This document shows, one piece after another, positions 17,380 through 26,304 of a DNA stretch of 34,943 nucleotides; within the stretch, counting starts at the first letter, position 1, and every line of letters starts with the position of its first letter. The DNA is from Clostridia bacterium (lineage in GTDB: Bacteria; Bacillota; Clostridia; Christensenellales; Aristaeellaceae), in NCBI GenBank assembly GCA_017512675.1, contig JAFWEY010000007.1, positions 1 through 34,943 of the forward strand, given 5' to 3'. The position numbers and the translations under genes are program-made. The notes under the pieces were generated by a model. It was given only the letters and a program-made list of their open reading frames with translations. It had not been told where the DNA came from and searched no databases.

Positions 17380-18282
17380 ATGAACATGAACGCGGTGGAG
17401 CGCGCGCGCAGCGCGCTGAACCATACGGGCTTCCGGGCCAATCACGCGCTGGGGCAGAACTTTCTGCTGAATGCGGCGTATCTGGAGAAAATCGCGGATC
17501 TCGCCGGCGTGAAGGCGGGAGAGGGCGTGCTGGAAATCGGCGCGGGCTGCGGGATCCTCACCTATGAGATGGCGGCGCGCGGGGCGCGGGTGCTGGCGCT
17601 GGAGGTGGACCGGGCGCTCGGGCCTATGCTGGAAGAGGTTCTGGCGGACACCGGCGCCAGGGTGGTGATGGCGGACGCGCTGAAATGCGACTGGAAAGCG
17701 CTGACCGCGGAGGCCTTTGGCGGGGAACCGTTCTGCGTGGCAGCCAACCTGCCCTACGGAATCACCACGGACGTGCTCAGGCGGATCATTCGCGGGGATC
17801 TTCCGATCCGGCGCGTGACGCTGCTGCTGCAGAGGGAAGCCGCGCAGCGGGCCGCGGCGCGGGTGGGGGAAACCGGATACTGCGCGCTGTCCGCGCAGGT
17901 GCGCGCTTGGGGCGCGGCGCGCGTCCTTATGGACGTGCCGTCTTCGGCGTTTACGCCGCCGCCGCACGTGGAAAGCGCGGTGCTCGAAATCGTCCCGTGG
18001 ACGGCCGAAACGAGGCCGGTCCGTCCGAAAAGCGAAGAAGCGTTTCAGCGGACGATCGAAGCGGCCTTTGCGATGCGGCGAAAGACGCTGCTCAACAACC
18101 TGACCCGGGCGTTCGGGATCTCCAGGGAGCAGGCGCAGGCCGTGCTATCCTCCTGCGGGATCGCTGCCGGCGCCCGCGGAGAAGCGCTTGGGCTGGAGGA
18201 GCTGTGCGCGATCGCCGACGAACTGTCGGAGGGGCGGCTCTGTCAGCCGGCTTCTCCGGGCAACGGAAGGGACGGACAATAG
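17380..18282 (+). CDS. rsmA: 16S rRNA dimethyladenosine transferase RsmA/KsgA
   Basis: Dimethylates two adjacent adenosines in helix 45 of 16S rRNA with S-adenosylmethionine. The 300-residue protein has the N-terminal LGQNFL (24-29), the SAM-binding EIGAGCG (52-58), the catalytic NLPY (123-126), and the FTPPPHVESAV segment before the C-terminal helical domain. GGGGAG lies seven nt before the ATG at 17380; a second ATG at 17386 is possible. The acetyltransferase gene follows after one base. This is the first core gene after the defence island, with no clear promoter visible in the 70 nt between. Confidence 0.96.
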   Translation: MNMNAVERARSALNHTGFRANHALGQNFLLNAAYLEKIADLAGVKAGEGVLEIGAGCGILTYEMAARGARVLALEVDRALGPMLEEVLADTGARVVMADALKCDWKALTAEAFGGEPFCVAANLPYGITTDVLRRIIRGDLPIRRVTLLLQREAAQRAAARVGETGYCALSAQVRAWGAARVLMDVPSSAFTPPPHVESAVLEIVPWTAETRPVRPKSEEAFQRTIEAAFAMRRKTLLNNLTRAFGISREQAQAVLSSCGIAAGARGEALGLEELCAIADELSEGRLCQPASPGNGRDGQ

Positions 18283-18283
18283 C

Positions 18284-18796
18284 ATGGACAGCGGCAAATA
18301 CGGGCTCAGGAATCAGGGTCTTCATCTGGTGAAGGCCGACGCCCAAAACTTCTGGAGCCTGATGGATCTGCGGGTCGCAAAGGAACAGGAGCGCTTTGTG
18401 GCGTCAAACGCGGTCAGCCTGGCGGAGGCCTATGATACCAGAGCCGACGGCAGATTTGTGCAGTGCTTCGGGATCTGCGACGGGGAGAACCCCGTGGGCT
18501 TCGCGATGATCGGCCACAATTCCGAGGAGTACGAGGGGATGGCGGAGGTCTATCGGCACAGCTACAATCTGTGGCGCTTCATGATCGATCGGCGGTATCA
18601 AAAGCGCGGCTTCGGCAGGGACGCGCTGAAGCTGCTGCTGGACTATGTCCGGAGCTTCCCGGACGGGGCGGAAGCGCTTTGGAGCACCTCCTGGGTGCCC
18701 GGCAACGAGGCTGCCGCGAAGCTGTACCGCGATTTCGGCTTTGTGGAAAACGGAGAAAAGGACGGAGACGAGATCGTTGCGGTGATGAAACTGTAA
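18284..18796 (+). CDS. GNAT acetyltransferase, BltD/PaiA-like
   Basis: A 170-residue N-acetyltransferase. The acetyl-CoA pyrophosphate loop is QKRGFG (106-111), followed by the helix GRDALKLLLDYV. The C-terminal WVPGNEAAAKLYRDFGF motif (137-153) is typical of the fold. The N-terminal part (LRVAKEQERFVASNAVSLAEAY) is like spermine/spermidine acetyltransferases such as BltD, so a polyamine or small-amine substrate is plausible but not proven. Its ATG lies one base after the rsmA stop, so it is translated from the same message. Confidence 0.85.
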   Translation: MDSGKYGLRNQGLHLVKADAQNFWSLMDLRVAKEQERFVASNAVSLAEAYDTRADGRFVQCFGICDGENPVGFAMIGHNSEEYEGMAEVYRHSYNLWRFMIDRRYQKRGFGRDALKLLLDYVRSFPDGAEALWSTSWVPGNEAAAKLYRDFGFVENGEKDGDEIVAVMKL

Positions 18797-18885
18797 GGCG
18801 GTTCTGCGGGACAGAAGGATTCCGTGAAAACCGGATTTCCCAAACCGCTGCGGCGGGGAAGGCTTCAGAAATCGAAGATCCGTCC

Positions 18886-18962
18886 GTCAATCGGTACACC
18901 ATTCCGAATCCGTTGTAGGGGCGCCCCAAGCGAAGCGCGGTGCGCCTGCAGTTTTTTCCGGA
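18886..18962 (+). repeat. Dispersed ~75-bp repeat, copy C
   Basis: Matches copies at 216-290 and 300-375, including the flanking TCAATCGG, CATTCCGAATCCGTTG and the GGCGC/GCGCC hairpin arms. This shows the element is dispersed over at least 18 kb. Confidence 0.75.
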
Positions 18963-19077
18963 AACGGAGATCCGTTCATCAATCGGTACGGCATACCGAT
19001 CCCGCAGGTCGCATATGAAACCCCTGTCGTGCTATCGCCGTGTGCTGTATCTTCGTTGCCTGGGTACCAATTATATC

Positions 19078-19105
19078 TTCACTCTTCACTCTTCGCTCTT
19101 CACTC
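19078..19105. repeat. Four tandem copies of the heptamer TTCACTC
   Basis: Units at 19078, 19085, 19092 (one mismatch, TTCGCTC) and 19099. Located downstream of the MATE gene; a likely slippage-prone tract. Confidence 0.85.
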
Positions 19106-19112
19106 TGGCGAA

Positions 19113-19130
19113 GGCGCCATGTATGGCGCC
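19113..19130 (-). terminator. Palindrome downstream of the MATE gene, possible weak terminator
   Basis: GGCGCC arms around a short AT-rich centre give a 7-bp perfect stem with a 4-nt loop. On the minus strand it is followed by TTCGCCAG rather than a U-run, so it is at best a factor-assisted terminator or an mRNA end-protecting hairpin. Confidence 0.4.
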
Positions 19131-19147
19131 GAGCGGCGCGGACGGCG

Positions 19148-20560
19148 TTACGCCAGGCGCTTTGTGCCGAGCCATTTGCCCCGCAGGAGGCGTACCAGGA
19201 AAATGCTGCCGCGCACCAGCAGCTCGACGGTCATCGCGGTCCAAACCCCTACGAGCCCGAAGCGCCGGGCGTAGAGCAGAGTCACCGCGATGCGAACGCC
19301 CCACATGCTCGCCAGGTTGATCAGGAACGGGGCGCGGGTGTCTCCGGCGCCGCGCAGCGCTCCGGAAATGATGATCGACAGCCCGAACAGGGGTTCGCTG
19401 AAGGCGACGATGCGCAGCACCCGCGCGCCGAGGGACAGCACCTCGCGGTCCGGCGTAAACAGGCTCACCAGCCGCGGCGCGAACAGCCACAGAACCGTGG
19501 AAGTGACGAGCATCATGCCGAAGCCCAGCACCGCGTTCAGGTACGCGAAGCGCTTCGCCATATCCCGGCGGTTCGCCCCGATGGCCTGCCCGACCAGCGT
19601 GGTGGCGGCGAAGGATACGCCGCTGCTGGGCATATAGCAGATGGCTTCCGCGGTGACCGCGATGTAGTGGGCGGCCAGGCTCACGGCGCCCAGCGAGGTG
19701 ATGATCGCGGTCTGCACGATTTGCGCCATGCACATGGTGACGCGGTCGAACGCCACCGGCAGCGCGAGCCTGACCATATTCGTCATGCAGCGGCGGGAGA
19801 AGCGCCAGAGACCGCCCCTGCGCAGGCGCACCGAGGGCTCGCGGAATGCGGCCAGCGAGAACTGCAGAAGCGCGGTCACCGCCGTGGACAGCCCGGTGCC
19901 CAGCGCCGCCCCGTGAACGCCCATTCCGGCGCCCCAGATGAAAACGGAAAGCCCGCCCAATTGAACCGTTCGGCCGGGGAAGATCAGGAGAAAATTGAAC
20001 AGCGCGTTCAGCAGGCACATGGACAGGCTGATGATGCCCGGCGCTTTGGTGTTCCCGCAGCAGCGCAGGACGGACGCGTACAGGTTGTTCGCGAGGGAAA
20101 ACGGCAGAAACAGCCCGACGATGGTCAGATAAGCGCCGGCCAGCGGGCGCAGCTCCTCCTCCGCCCCGAGAATCCACGGGAGCAGCCGGCCCAGCGGAAA
20201 CGCCAGGGCTGCCAGCAGCGCGCCGAACGCCGCGTTGAACAGCATGGCTTGCCGGAGCACGTCCTGCGCGTCTTCCTGCCGTCCGGCGCCCAGATACTGC
20301 GCCACCTGCACCGAGAACCCCACCGCCGCGGCCATGTTGATGCCGCCCAGCAGCCAGACGGTGCTGGACACCAGGCTGATGGAAGCGGTGGCCGTGCGGC
20401 CCAGGGAGCCCACCATCGCGGTGTCGATGAAGCTCATCATCGTATAGGCGACCTGCTCGAGGATTGCCGGAACCGACAGCGTAAAGACGGTCCGAATCTG
20501 CTCTTTCAGGGACAGGGTGCCGCCCTGCTTCAGCCGAACGGCGATGTCGTTCCTGCGCAT
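19148..20560 (-). CDS. MATE-family efflux transporter (first of two)
   Basis: A 470-residue multidrug and toxin extrusion antiporter with about 12 membrane helices in two pseudo-symmetric halves. Recognisable helix and loop sequences include VPAILEQVAYTMMSFIDTAMVG (about 30-51), AQYLGAGRQEDA and the repeat-half counterpart LVGQAIGANRRDMAKR. The substrate cannot be deduced; coupling would be Na+ or H+, and a Na+ gradient from the V-ATPase would suit. The ATG lies 3 nt after the dCMP deaminase stop. It is the last gene of the long minus-strand run. Confidence 0.92.
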   Translation of the reverse strand: MRRNDIAVRLKQGGTLSLKEQIRTVFTLSVPAILEQVAYTMMSFIDTAMVGSLGRTATASISLVSSTVWLLGGINMAAAVGFSVQVAQYLGAGRQEDAQDVLRQAMLFNAAFGALLAALAFPLGRLLPWILGAEEELRPLAGAYLTIVGLFLPFSLANNLYASVLRCCGNTKAPGIISLSMCLLNALFNFLLIFPGRTVQLGGLSVFIWGAGMGVHGAALGTGLSTAVTALLQFSLAAFREPSVRLRRGGLWRFSRRCMTNMVRLALPVAFDRVTMCMAQIVQTAIITSLGAVSLAAHYIAVTAEAICYMPSSGVSFAATTLVGQAIGANRRDMAKRFAYLNAVLGFGMMLVTSTVLWLFAPRLVSLFTPDREVLSLGARVLRIVAFSEPLFGLSIIISGALRGAGDTRAPFLINLASMWGVRIAVTLLYARRFGLVGVWTAMTVELLVRGSIFLVRLLRGKWLGTKRLA

Positions 20561-20563
20561 CGG

Positions 20564-21028
20564 TTATCCACGGCCTTCGGATTCTTCGTATTTTTCGAGA
20601 AGCACGCCGCCTTCCTTCAGCATCTGCAGGGAGAAATCGTCCGGATATCCTTCCCGGTAGACGACGCGGGTGATGCCGGCGTTCACGATCATCTTGGCGC
20701 AGATCACGCAGGGCTGGTGGGTGCAGTACAGGGTCGAGCCCTCGATCTGGATGCCCAGGCGCGCCGCCTGGATGATCGCGTTCTGCTCGGCGTGAATCGC
20801 GTAGCACATTTCGTGACGGGTGCCGGAGGGAATGCCCAGCTTGCGCCGCAGGCATTCGCCGCGCTCGACGCAGGTTTTGACGCCTGCGGGCGCGCCGTTG
20901 TAGCCGGTGGTCATAATGCGCTTGTTTTTCACGATGACCGCGCCGATTTTCCGGTTGGGCTGAAAACAGCTTGCCCAGGTGGATACCAGCTGGGCCGTTT
21001 CCATAAAGCGATGATCCCACTTGTCCAT
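20564..21028 (-). CDS. dCMP deaminase family protein (ComEB-like)
   Basis: A 154-residue zinc deaminase that converts dCMP to dUMP for dTMP synthesis. The catalytic HAE motif is at 79-81 and the zinc cysteines are in PCVIC (Cys107, Cys110). The upstream CVERGECLRRKLGIPSGTRH-type insert (53-72) is specific to dCMP deaminases and ComEB rather than cytidine deaminases. The start at 21028 follows a strong AAAGGAGC site. It is directly upstream of, and coupled to, the MATE gene. Confidence 0.93.
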   Translation of the reverse strand: MDKWDHRFMETAQLVSTWASCFQPNRKIGAVIVKNKRIMTTGYNGAPAGVKTCVERGECLRRKLGIPSGTRHEMCYAIHAEQNAIIQAARLGIQIEGSTLYCTHQPCVICAKMIVNAGITRVVYREGYPDDFSLQMLKEGGVLLEKYEESEGRG

Positions 21029-21072
21029 CGGTTGCTCCTTTCGTTCGGCGCGGTTTCGCGCGCCGCGGGTGT

Positions 21073-21762
21073 TCAGGTTCCGCCGCCGAGCCAGCCGCGC
21101 ATCAGGGGTTCGCACAGGCTGCCGCGGCAGAATTCGGCTTCGGAGATCAGCCCGCTTTCGCGTATGCTGACCGCCTGCCTGCCGGCAAAGATGATGTGGT
21201 CGGGCATCGCGATGCCGAGATCGGCCAGCGCGTTCAGGCAGACGCGGGTGGTTTCGATATCGTCCCGGGACGGCTTCGGGCTGAAGCTCGGGTGGTTGTG
21301 GCACAGCACAGCCGCCTGCGCCCTGCAGCGCAGCAGCGCCTCCAGCACGTGCCGAAGGTAGAACGGGGTCTCGTCGACGGTTCCCTCCTGCAGGATGCCG
21401 GAGAACAGAACGGTTCCGTCCCCGTCCAGGCACAGAATCCCGTTTTTCTCCACCTGCGAGCCGATGAAGAGCGGGCGCAGCACCTTCGCGGCCTTTTGAA
21501 AGGTGTCCGCCCTGCGCACGGAAGAGGCCTCGTCCCGGGCGGTGTACGCGGCGATTTGCGGAATCAGGTGCAGAAGCGCGGCGCCGTTCGGCGTCACGAG
21601 CCCGGTTTCGGCCAGATCCTCCGGCGCGGCTTCGAACAGCGGTGCGAGGGAGCCGTACCGCGCGAGCAGCGTTTGCGCGGCCGTTCGCGCGGCGTCCTTT
21701 CCCATTCCGGCCCAGACCAGAAGCGATTCAACCCGTTTCAGATCATCCTGCGAGCCGCTCAT
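21073..21762 (-). CDS. radC: RadC-family JAB/MPN domain protein
   Basis: A 229-residue RadC-like protein. Residues about 1-70 form a helix-hairpin-helix-like N-terminal region. The C-terminal MPN+ domain has the full metal site: His155-x-His157, then seven residues to Ser165 and Asp168 (HNHPSFSPKPSRDD). Biochemical function of RadC is unsettled; the old DNA-repair assignment is not well supported. Some members are linked to natural transformation or mobile elements. Its start overlaps the stop of the small gene upstream by four bases, so it belongs to the housekeeping run. Confidence 0.88.
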   Translation of the reverse strand: MSGSQDDLKRVESLLVWAGMGKDAARTAAQTLLARYGSLAPLFEAAPEDLAETGLVTPNGAALLHLIPQIAAYTARDEASSVRRADTFQKAAKVLRPLFIGSQVEKNGILCLDGDGTVLFSGILQEGTVDETPFYLRHVLEALLRCRAQAAVLCHNHPSFSPKPSRDDIETTRVCLNALADLGIAMPDHIIFAGRQAVSIRESGLISEAEFCRGSLCEPLMRGWLGGGT

Positions 21763-22034
21763 GCCATCGCGGCGCGCAGCGCGCGTTCGATCTGCGCCGC
21801 GTCGGCGACCGGCGCGGACATATACCAGCCGTCCATTTCGTCGTCGAAAGCCATTTCTTCCGCGGCGAGAATTTCGAGGCCGTCCTTTTCGAACGAGAGA
21901 TCGACGGTCATCGCGGGTTCGCTGTCGTACAGGTCCACCACGTATTCGCTTTCACTGAGCGCCTGCGCGTCTTCGCAGGCGTCGAGGAATGCCCTGAGGG
22001 CGTTCAGGTCTTCGCGGGTCCAGCGCATGCGCAT
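21759..22034 (-). CDS. Small acidic protein of unknown function
   Basis: A 91-residue acidic protein (RWTREDLNALRAFLDAC at the N-terminus, many Asp and Glu after that) without membrane segments or a recognised motif. Support as a gene comes from a GAGGTG ribosome site eight nt before the ATG at 22034, and an ATGA overlap with radC downstream. It also overlaps the end of ogt upstream by 31 nt. I do not recognise the family. Confidence 0.7.
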   Translation of the reverse strand: MRMRWTREDLNALRAFLDACEDAQALSESEYVVDLYDSEPAMTVDLSFEKDGLEILAAEEMAFDDEMDGWYMSAPVADAAQIERALRAAMA

Positions 22035-22594
22035 GGAAGATGCACCTCTCTTGGCTGATTTTCCAACAGTGTACCGCAAACCGCGCCGCTTGGCAAGAGA
22101 ATTTTCGGCGCGCGCTCGAGGCTGAGGAGCGCCTGCTTCCGCCGGACGCCGCCGGCGTATCCGGTCAGGCTTCCGTCCGCGCCGACGACCCGGTGGCAGG
22201 GAACGATCAGGGAAACGGGATTGCGCGCGATCGCGCTGCCGGCTGCCCGGGCGCACGCGCCGGTGCCGGCGCGCTTCGCGGCACGGGACGCGATTTCCGC
22301 GTAGGTCGCCGTCCCGCCGTAGGGAACGGTGAGCAGGGCTTCCCAGACCTGCTTTTGAAAGGCAGTGCCGCGCAGCGACAGCGGCGGGGTAAAATCCGGC
22401 GCTTCTCCGCTGAAATAGATCAGGAGCCAGCGCTCAGCCTCTTCGAGGACCGGCATGCGCTTTTCGGCATGCTCCGGTTTCAGCGCGGCCCCGAAGTGCT
22501 TTTGCCCGTCGAACCACAGGCCGATCAGGGCTTCTCCGTCGCAGGCCAGCGTGATTCCGCCCAGCGGCGAATCGAAGTGCTGTGTGTAATCCAT
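22004..22594 (-). CDS. ogt: Methylated-DNA--[protein]-cysteine S-methyltransferase
   Basis: Removes alkyl groups from O6-methylguanine in a suicide reaction. The acceptor Cys133 is in the invariant PCHRV (132-136), preceded by NPVSLIV and followed by the GYAGG loop. The N-terminal ribonuclease-like domain covers about 1-75. The protein is 196 residues, about 25-30 longer than usual: after the normal end near residue 162 there is an unrelated, possibly non-functional tail that runs into the next gene. TGCGGAGG precedes the ATG at 22594. Confidence 0.93.
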   Translation of the reverse strand: MDYTQHFDSPLGGITLACDGEALIGLWFDGQKHFGAALKPEHAEKRMPVLEEAERWLLIYFSGEAPDFTPPLSLRGTAFQKQVWEALLTVPYGGTATYAEIASRAAKRAGTGACARAAGSAIARNPVSLIVPCHRVVGADGSLTGYAGGVRRKQALLSLERAPKILLPSGAVCGTLLENQPREVHLPCACAGPAKT

Positions 22595-22644
22595 AAAACC
22601 TCCGCAGTGTGTGCCGGGAAGAACTGCGAACCCCGCCGCCTGAT

Positions 22645-24003
22645 TCACCCGTTTCCGCCGGTTCGCCAGCGGCCGGACAGGTAAAAGGCAGAGGCGATCA
22701 TCAGCGGCATGAAGCCGGCCAGCGCGTCGCCCATCCAGAAGCCGAAGCAGTCCAGGTGAAGCGCGAAGCCCAGCAGCGCCGCCAGGCCGATGCGGGAAAT
22801 GACGCCGTCGATCAGCGCCACCGCGAGATTGAGGCCGGAACGGCCGGAGCCGTTGATCAGCGAAAAGGCGGCGCTGCGGGTAACGGCGCCGTAGAAGTTG
22901 AGGATGATCGGCAGCGTCAGCACCGAGGCGACGGAGAGCAGTTGGGCGTCGGGGGAGAAGGCGCTGTAAACGGTGTCGGGCCACAGCAGCATGACCAGGT
23001 GGAGCAGCAGCACGAGAACGCCGCCGGAGGCCAGCACCGTCAAGAGGATTCGGTTCACCCGGTCGTATTTGGCCGCGCCGAGGTTCTGGCCCACCATCGT
23101 GCTGCCGGCCGTGGTGAAGGACATGGAAATCACGCCCACCATCATGTTGATTTTGTTGTAGACCCCGGCAAGCGCCGAATAGGTGACGTCGAACAGGTTG
23201 ATCCATGCCATCAGCACGATCTTCGAGAAGCTGACCGCGGCGGACTGAATCGCCATCGGCACCCCCAGCAGCAGAAGCCGCCGGAAGGCAGCGGGATCGA
23301 TGCGGAAGCTGGACGGCCTGAAATCGAAGCCGAAGCTTTCCCGGTGCCGGTACAGATACGCGATCGACGCGACGAAGCTGACGCCCTGGCCGATCACTGT
23401 GGCCAGCGCCGCGCCGAACACCTCCATGCCCAGGTACCGGACGAACAGCACATCCAGCACCGTATTGAGGATCGCCGCCGTCGCGATGAACACGAACGGC
23501 CGGCGGCTGTCGCCCATGCCGCGCAGGATCGCGCTGACGATGTTGTAGCCGTAGATGAACACCAGCCCCAGAATGCAGGTGACCATGTAATCCATCGTGT
23601 ACGCCTGCGCGGCGGCGGGGGTGTTGAGCCAGCGCAGCACCGGATGTCGGATCGCGTAGCACAGGGCGGCGATCACCAGCGAGGCGGAAAGCAGAAAGGT
23701 GAACATCGTGCCGATGGTCTTTCGGATTTCGTCGTGCCGCCCGGCGCCCACGGAGCGCGCGATCAGCACCTGTCCGGCGGAGGAGAAGCCCATGGCCACG
23801 AAGGTCAGAATATGCAGGATGTCGCCGCCGATGGATACGGCGGACATGCCGGCCGGGCCGATGGTGTTGCCGACCACGATCATATCCACGAGGTTGTACA
23901 GCGCCTGCAGCGCGTTGGAGGCGAACAGCGGCAGCGCAAAGCGATACAGCTGACGGACCACCGGCCCGCGCGTCAGATCCCGGATCATGGTGCCTGATGC
24001 CAT
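22645..24003 (-). CDS. MATE-family efflux transporter (second of two)
   Basis: A 452-residue, 12-helix MATE antiporter of the NorM/DinF-like type. Signatures are LYNLVDMIVVGNTIG (about 37-51), the IARSVGAGRHDEIRKTIG loop and, in the second half, MVGQNLGAAKYDRVNR. It is distinct in sequence from the MATE protein at 19148-20560, so the pair is not a recent duplication. It starts 33 nt after rlmH and precedes ogt by 50 nt. Confidence 0.92.
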   Translation of the reverse strand: MASGTMIRDLTRGPVVRQLYRFALPLFASNALQALYNLVDMIVVGNTIGPAGMSAVSIGGDILHILTFVAMGFSSAGQVLIARSVGAGRHDEIRKTIGTMFTFLLSASLVIAALCYAIRHPVLRWLNTPAAAQAYTMDYMVTCILGLVFIYGYNIVSAILRGMGDSRRPFVFIATAAILNTVLDVLFVRYLGMEVFGAALATVIGQGVSFVASIAYLYRHRESFGFDFRPSSFRIDPAAFRRLLLLGVPMAIQSAAVSFSKIVLMAWINLFDVTYSALAGVYNKINMMVGVISMSFTTAGSTMVGQNLGAAKYDRVNRILLTVLASGGVLVLLLHLVMLLWPDTVYSAFSPDAQLLSVASVLTLPIILNFYGAVTRSAAFSLINGSGRSGLNLAVALIDGVISRIGLAALLGFALHLDCFGFWMGDALAGFMPLMIASAFYLSGRWRTGGNG

Positions 24004-24036
24004 CGGAATTCCACCTCATCGTGCGCCGTACGGCGG

Positions 24037-24513
24037 TTATTTGTGATACCGTTCCCCGGAAAGGATCTTCATCGCGCGGTACAGCTGCTCCAGCAGGATC
24101 ACGCGCATCAGCGGATGGGGAAACGTCAGCTTCGAAAACGACAGCTTCTCGTCCGCGCGCCGCAGCACCGCGGGGGAGAGGCCCAGCGACCCGCCGATGA
24201 CCAGCACCACGCGCCGCCCGTCCGTCTGCCAGGACCCGACGCGCTTTGCGAACGCCGGGGAATCGAAGGCCTCGCCCTGAATCGCCAGCGCGACGACCCG
24301 GTCCTCCGGGCGGATCTGCCGGAGCAGCGCCTCGCCTTCCTTTTCCATCGCCGCGCGCATCGTCGCTTCGCTGGGCTTCGCGCCTTCCGGCTGGTCGCTG
24401 ACCTCCCGGACCTCCACGGCGGCGAAGCGGCTCAGCCGCTTCAGGTACTCGGCACAGCCGGCCCTTTGCCAGTCCTCTTTCAGTTTGCCGACGCACAGAA
24501 CGAGTATACGCAT
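24037..24513 (-). CDS. rlmH: 23S rRNA pseudouridine(1915) N3-methyltransferase RlmH
   Basis: A 158-residue SPOUT methyltransferase acting on pseudouridine 1915 of 23S rRNA in assembled ribosomes. The trefoil-knot SAM site is seen in LVIGGSLGLS (104-113), and the C-terminal signature FPHPLMRVILLEQLYRA (131-147) ends with the family-typical SGERYHK. The length is canonical (155-160). The start codon shares one base with the stop codon of the CPBP gene (TAATG), indicating coupled translation. In other Bacillota rlmH is likewise often near a YycJ-type hydrolase gene. Confidence 0.97.
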   Translation of the reverse strand: MRILVLCVGKLKEDWQRAGCAEYLKRLSRFAAVEVREVSDQPEGAKPSEATMRAAMEKEGEALLRQIRPEDRVVALAIQGEAFDSPAFAKRVGSWQTDGRRVVLVIGGSLGLSPAVLRRADEKLSFSKLTFPHPLMRVILLEQLYRAMKILSGERYHK

Positions 24514-25508
24514 TACAGCCCTCCGAACAGGCCGAGAAGATCGGTCAGGTACAGCGCCGAAGCGGTCACGCAGATCGAGACCAGCACCATCATGGTATGG
24601 GTATCCATCGCCAGCGGGCGGGGCCGCAGCATCGGGTTCAGCGGACGCCGGTGCCGCTGCCGCGCCCGGCGGAGCAGCACCATCGCGCCGCACACGAACA
24701 CCAGGCTTATGGCGGTGCTCAGGGCCAGCTGCCCGACGCCGCCCCGGGCGTTCAGATAATCCGTCCAGCGCGCGTAATCCCCGGCGCGCAGCCCGCTGTC
24801 GAACCAGGCGGAACGCAGCAGAAGCCAGATGTTGTAGCCGCCGTGGCAGAGAACGGCGCCCAGAACCGAGGCGCCTGCCAGCGTCGCGAAGCCGAAGACC
24901 AGGCCCATCAAAAGCTGCACCGGCAGCGCGGTGAACGAGCCATGCAGCGCCGCGAACAAAACCGCGCTGACGAACAGCGCAAAGCGCGTGCCGCGCCGCT
25001 CCATCGCCGAAAAGACGACGCCGCGCAGCAGGATTTCCTCGCACACCGCAGGAACCAGCCCCTGGGCAAGCACCCGCAGCGCCAGCTCCCAGGCGCCCGC
25101 TCCGGCAAGGGACGCGCCCTGCGGAATCCGCGCGCCCAAAGCGTCCAGCAGCAGGCACCACCAGTCGCCGAGACACGAGGCGAAGTGCACGCAGCACAGC
25201 CCCAGCAGCGCGCACAGCAGCCCCGTCTGCGCGTCGATCGGCACCAGGCGCACCGCGGGTTTCGCGCCGTCGTGGCCGCGAATGAAGCGGAGGCAGGGGA
25301 GCAGAAGCAGCATGACCTCCGCCGCCGCGCCGCCGATGCCGTACCGGTTCAGCGCGGGAATCGCGGCGCGCAGGCAGGTGAAAACCAGCAGCCCCGCCAT
25401 CGCCAGCAGATACAGCGCCAGCGCGTCGAACACTTTCGGCCTTCTGGGCCACGGACGGTATTCCGCGTCCATCGGATACGCGTACTTTCTAAACGGGGGC
25501 ATTGTCAT
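24513..25508 (-). CDS. CPBP-family intramembrane glutamic metalloprotease (Abi/CAAX-like)
   Basis: A 331-residue membrane protein with about eight hydrophobic segments (for example 27-49, 96-112 and 198-228). The CPBP active-site motifs are in order: EEILLRG (157-163), FAALHG with His189, and HGGYN (222-226). Bacterial members of this family act in bacteriocin self-immunity or membrane-protein processing; the exact substrate is unknown. The last ~60 residues carry an extra membrane helix after an Arg-rich loop. Start is ATG 25508 or 25502, both overlapping the hydrolase gene upstream. Confidence 0.88.
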   Translation of the reverse strand: MTMPPFRKYAYPMDAEYRPWPRRPKVFDALALYLLAMAGLLVFTCLRAAIPALNRYGIGGAAAEVMLLLLPCLRFIRGHDGAKPAVRLVPIDAQTGLLCALLGLCCVHFASCLGDWWCLLLDALGARIPQGASLAGAGAWELALRVLAQGLVPAVCEEILLRGVVFSAMERRGTRFALFVSAVLFAALHGSFTALPVQLLMGLVFGFATLAGASVLGAVLCHGGYNIWLLLRSAWFDSGLRAGDYARWTDYLNARGGVGQLALSTAISLVFVCGAMVLLRRARQRHRRPLNPMLRPRPLAMDTHTMMVLVSICVTASALYLTDLLGLFGGL

Positions 25509-26304
25509 CCTCCAGACGGTATACGCCGCTCAGCCCGTCGCGGCGGGCCACGTCCAGCCGCACGTCGCGGCCCACGATCCAGCCGGCGTTTTCCAGATGC
25601 ATGGCGACCGTTTGAAACGCCAGATCCGGAAAGTTGTTTTCCTTGCTCAGATGGCCCAGCAGCACGGTGCGGCAGCCGGTTTCCGCCAGCTTGACCGCCG
25701 CCAGCCCCGCCTCGTCGTTGGACAGATGGCCGCGGCTGGACAGAATGCGCCGCTTCAGATCGTACGGATAGGGGCCGGCCCGCAGCATTTCCACATCGTG
25801 GTTCGCCTCCAGCAGCACGATATCGGAGCCGGCGATTTCGTCGAACCAGCCGCTTTCGATCCTGCCGAGGTCGGTGGCCACCGCCGCCTTCAGGCGGCCG
25901 GCGCGGAACGAATAGCCGACCGGCTCGCCGGCGTCGTGGGGAATCGCGAAGGGCATGATATCCAGCCCCGCCAGATAGAAGTTTTCGCCCGCGCGAACCC
26001 GGCACTGCATTTCCTGCGGGATCGCGCCGACTTTCTGATGCATCTCCTGCCAGGTGCCCTCGGTGGCGAAAATCGGCACGCGAAGCCTTCGGCACAGCAC
26101 GCCGGCCCCGCCGACGTGATCCGAATGGGCGTGGGTGATCAGAATCGCGCGGATTTGGCTCTGCGGCACGCCGGCTCTGTTCAGTTCCGCCAGGATGTTC
26201 CTGCCGCTGGCTCCCGCATCCACGAGAACGCCGCCGGCGCCGGTTCCGACATACAGCGCGTTGCCGGAGGATCCGCTGAACAGCGGAGCGAAGATCAGGC
26301 TCAT
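25489..26304 (-). CDS. Metallo-beta-lactamase-fold hydrolase, YycJ/WalJ-like
   Basis: A 271-residue hydrolase with the di-metal motif THAHSDH (57-63) and further histidines in IPHDAG and LEANHDVEML. The start SLIFAPLFSGSSGNA is typical of the YycJ/WalJ group, which in Bacillota is linked to DNA repair or cell-division coordination and is thought to be a 5'-exonuclease. The gene begins with an ATGA overlap with the dusB stop and runs 20 nt into the CPBP gene. The walRK genes usual beside yycJ are not here. Confidence 0.88.
   Translation of the reverse strand: MSLIFAPLFSGSSGNALYVGTGAGGVLVDAGASGRNILAELNRAGVPQSQIRAILITHAHSDHVGGAGVLCRRLRVPIFATEGTWQEMHQKVGAIPQEMQCRVRAGENFYLAGLDIMPFAIPHDAGEPVGYSFRAGRLKAAVATDLGRIESGWFDEIAGSDIVLLEANHDVEMLRAGPYPYDLKRRILSSRGHLSNDEAGLAAVKLAETGCRTVLLGHLSKENNFPDLAFQTVAMHLENAGWIVGRDVRLDVARRDGLSGVYRLEDDNAPV

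Larger units (their letters stand above)
18797..19147. other. Gene-free repeat region between convergent genes
   Basis: Holds the third copy of the dispersed ~75-bp repeat (18886-18962), a 7-bp tandem repeat (19078-19105), and a perfect palindrome GGCGCCA-TGTA-TGGCGCC at 19113-19130. The palindrome lies 18 nt beyond the stop of the minus-strand MATE gene and lacks a T-run. Confidence 0.65.
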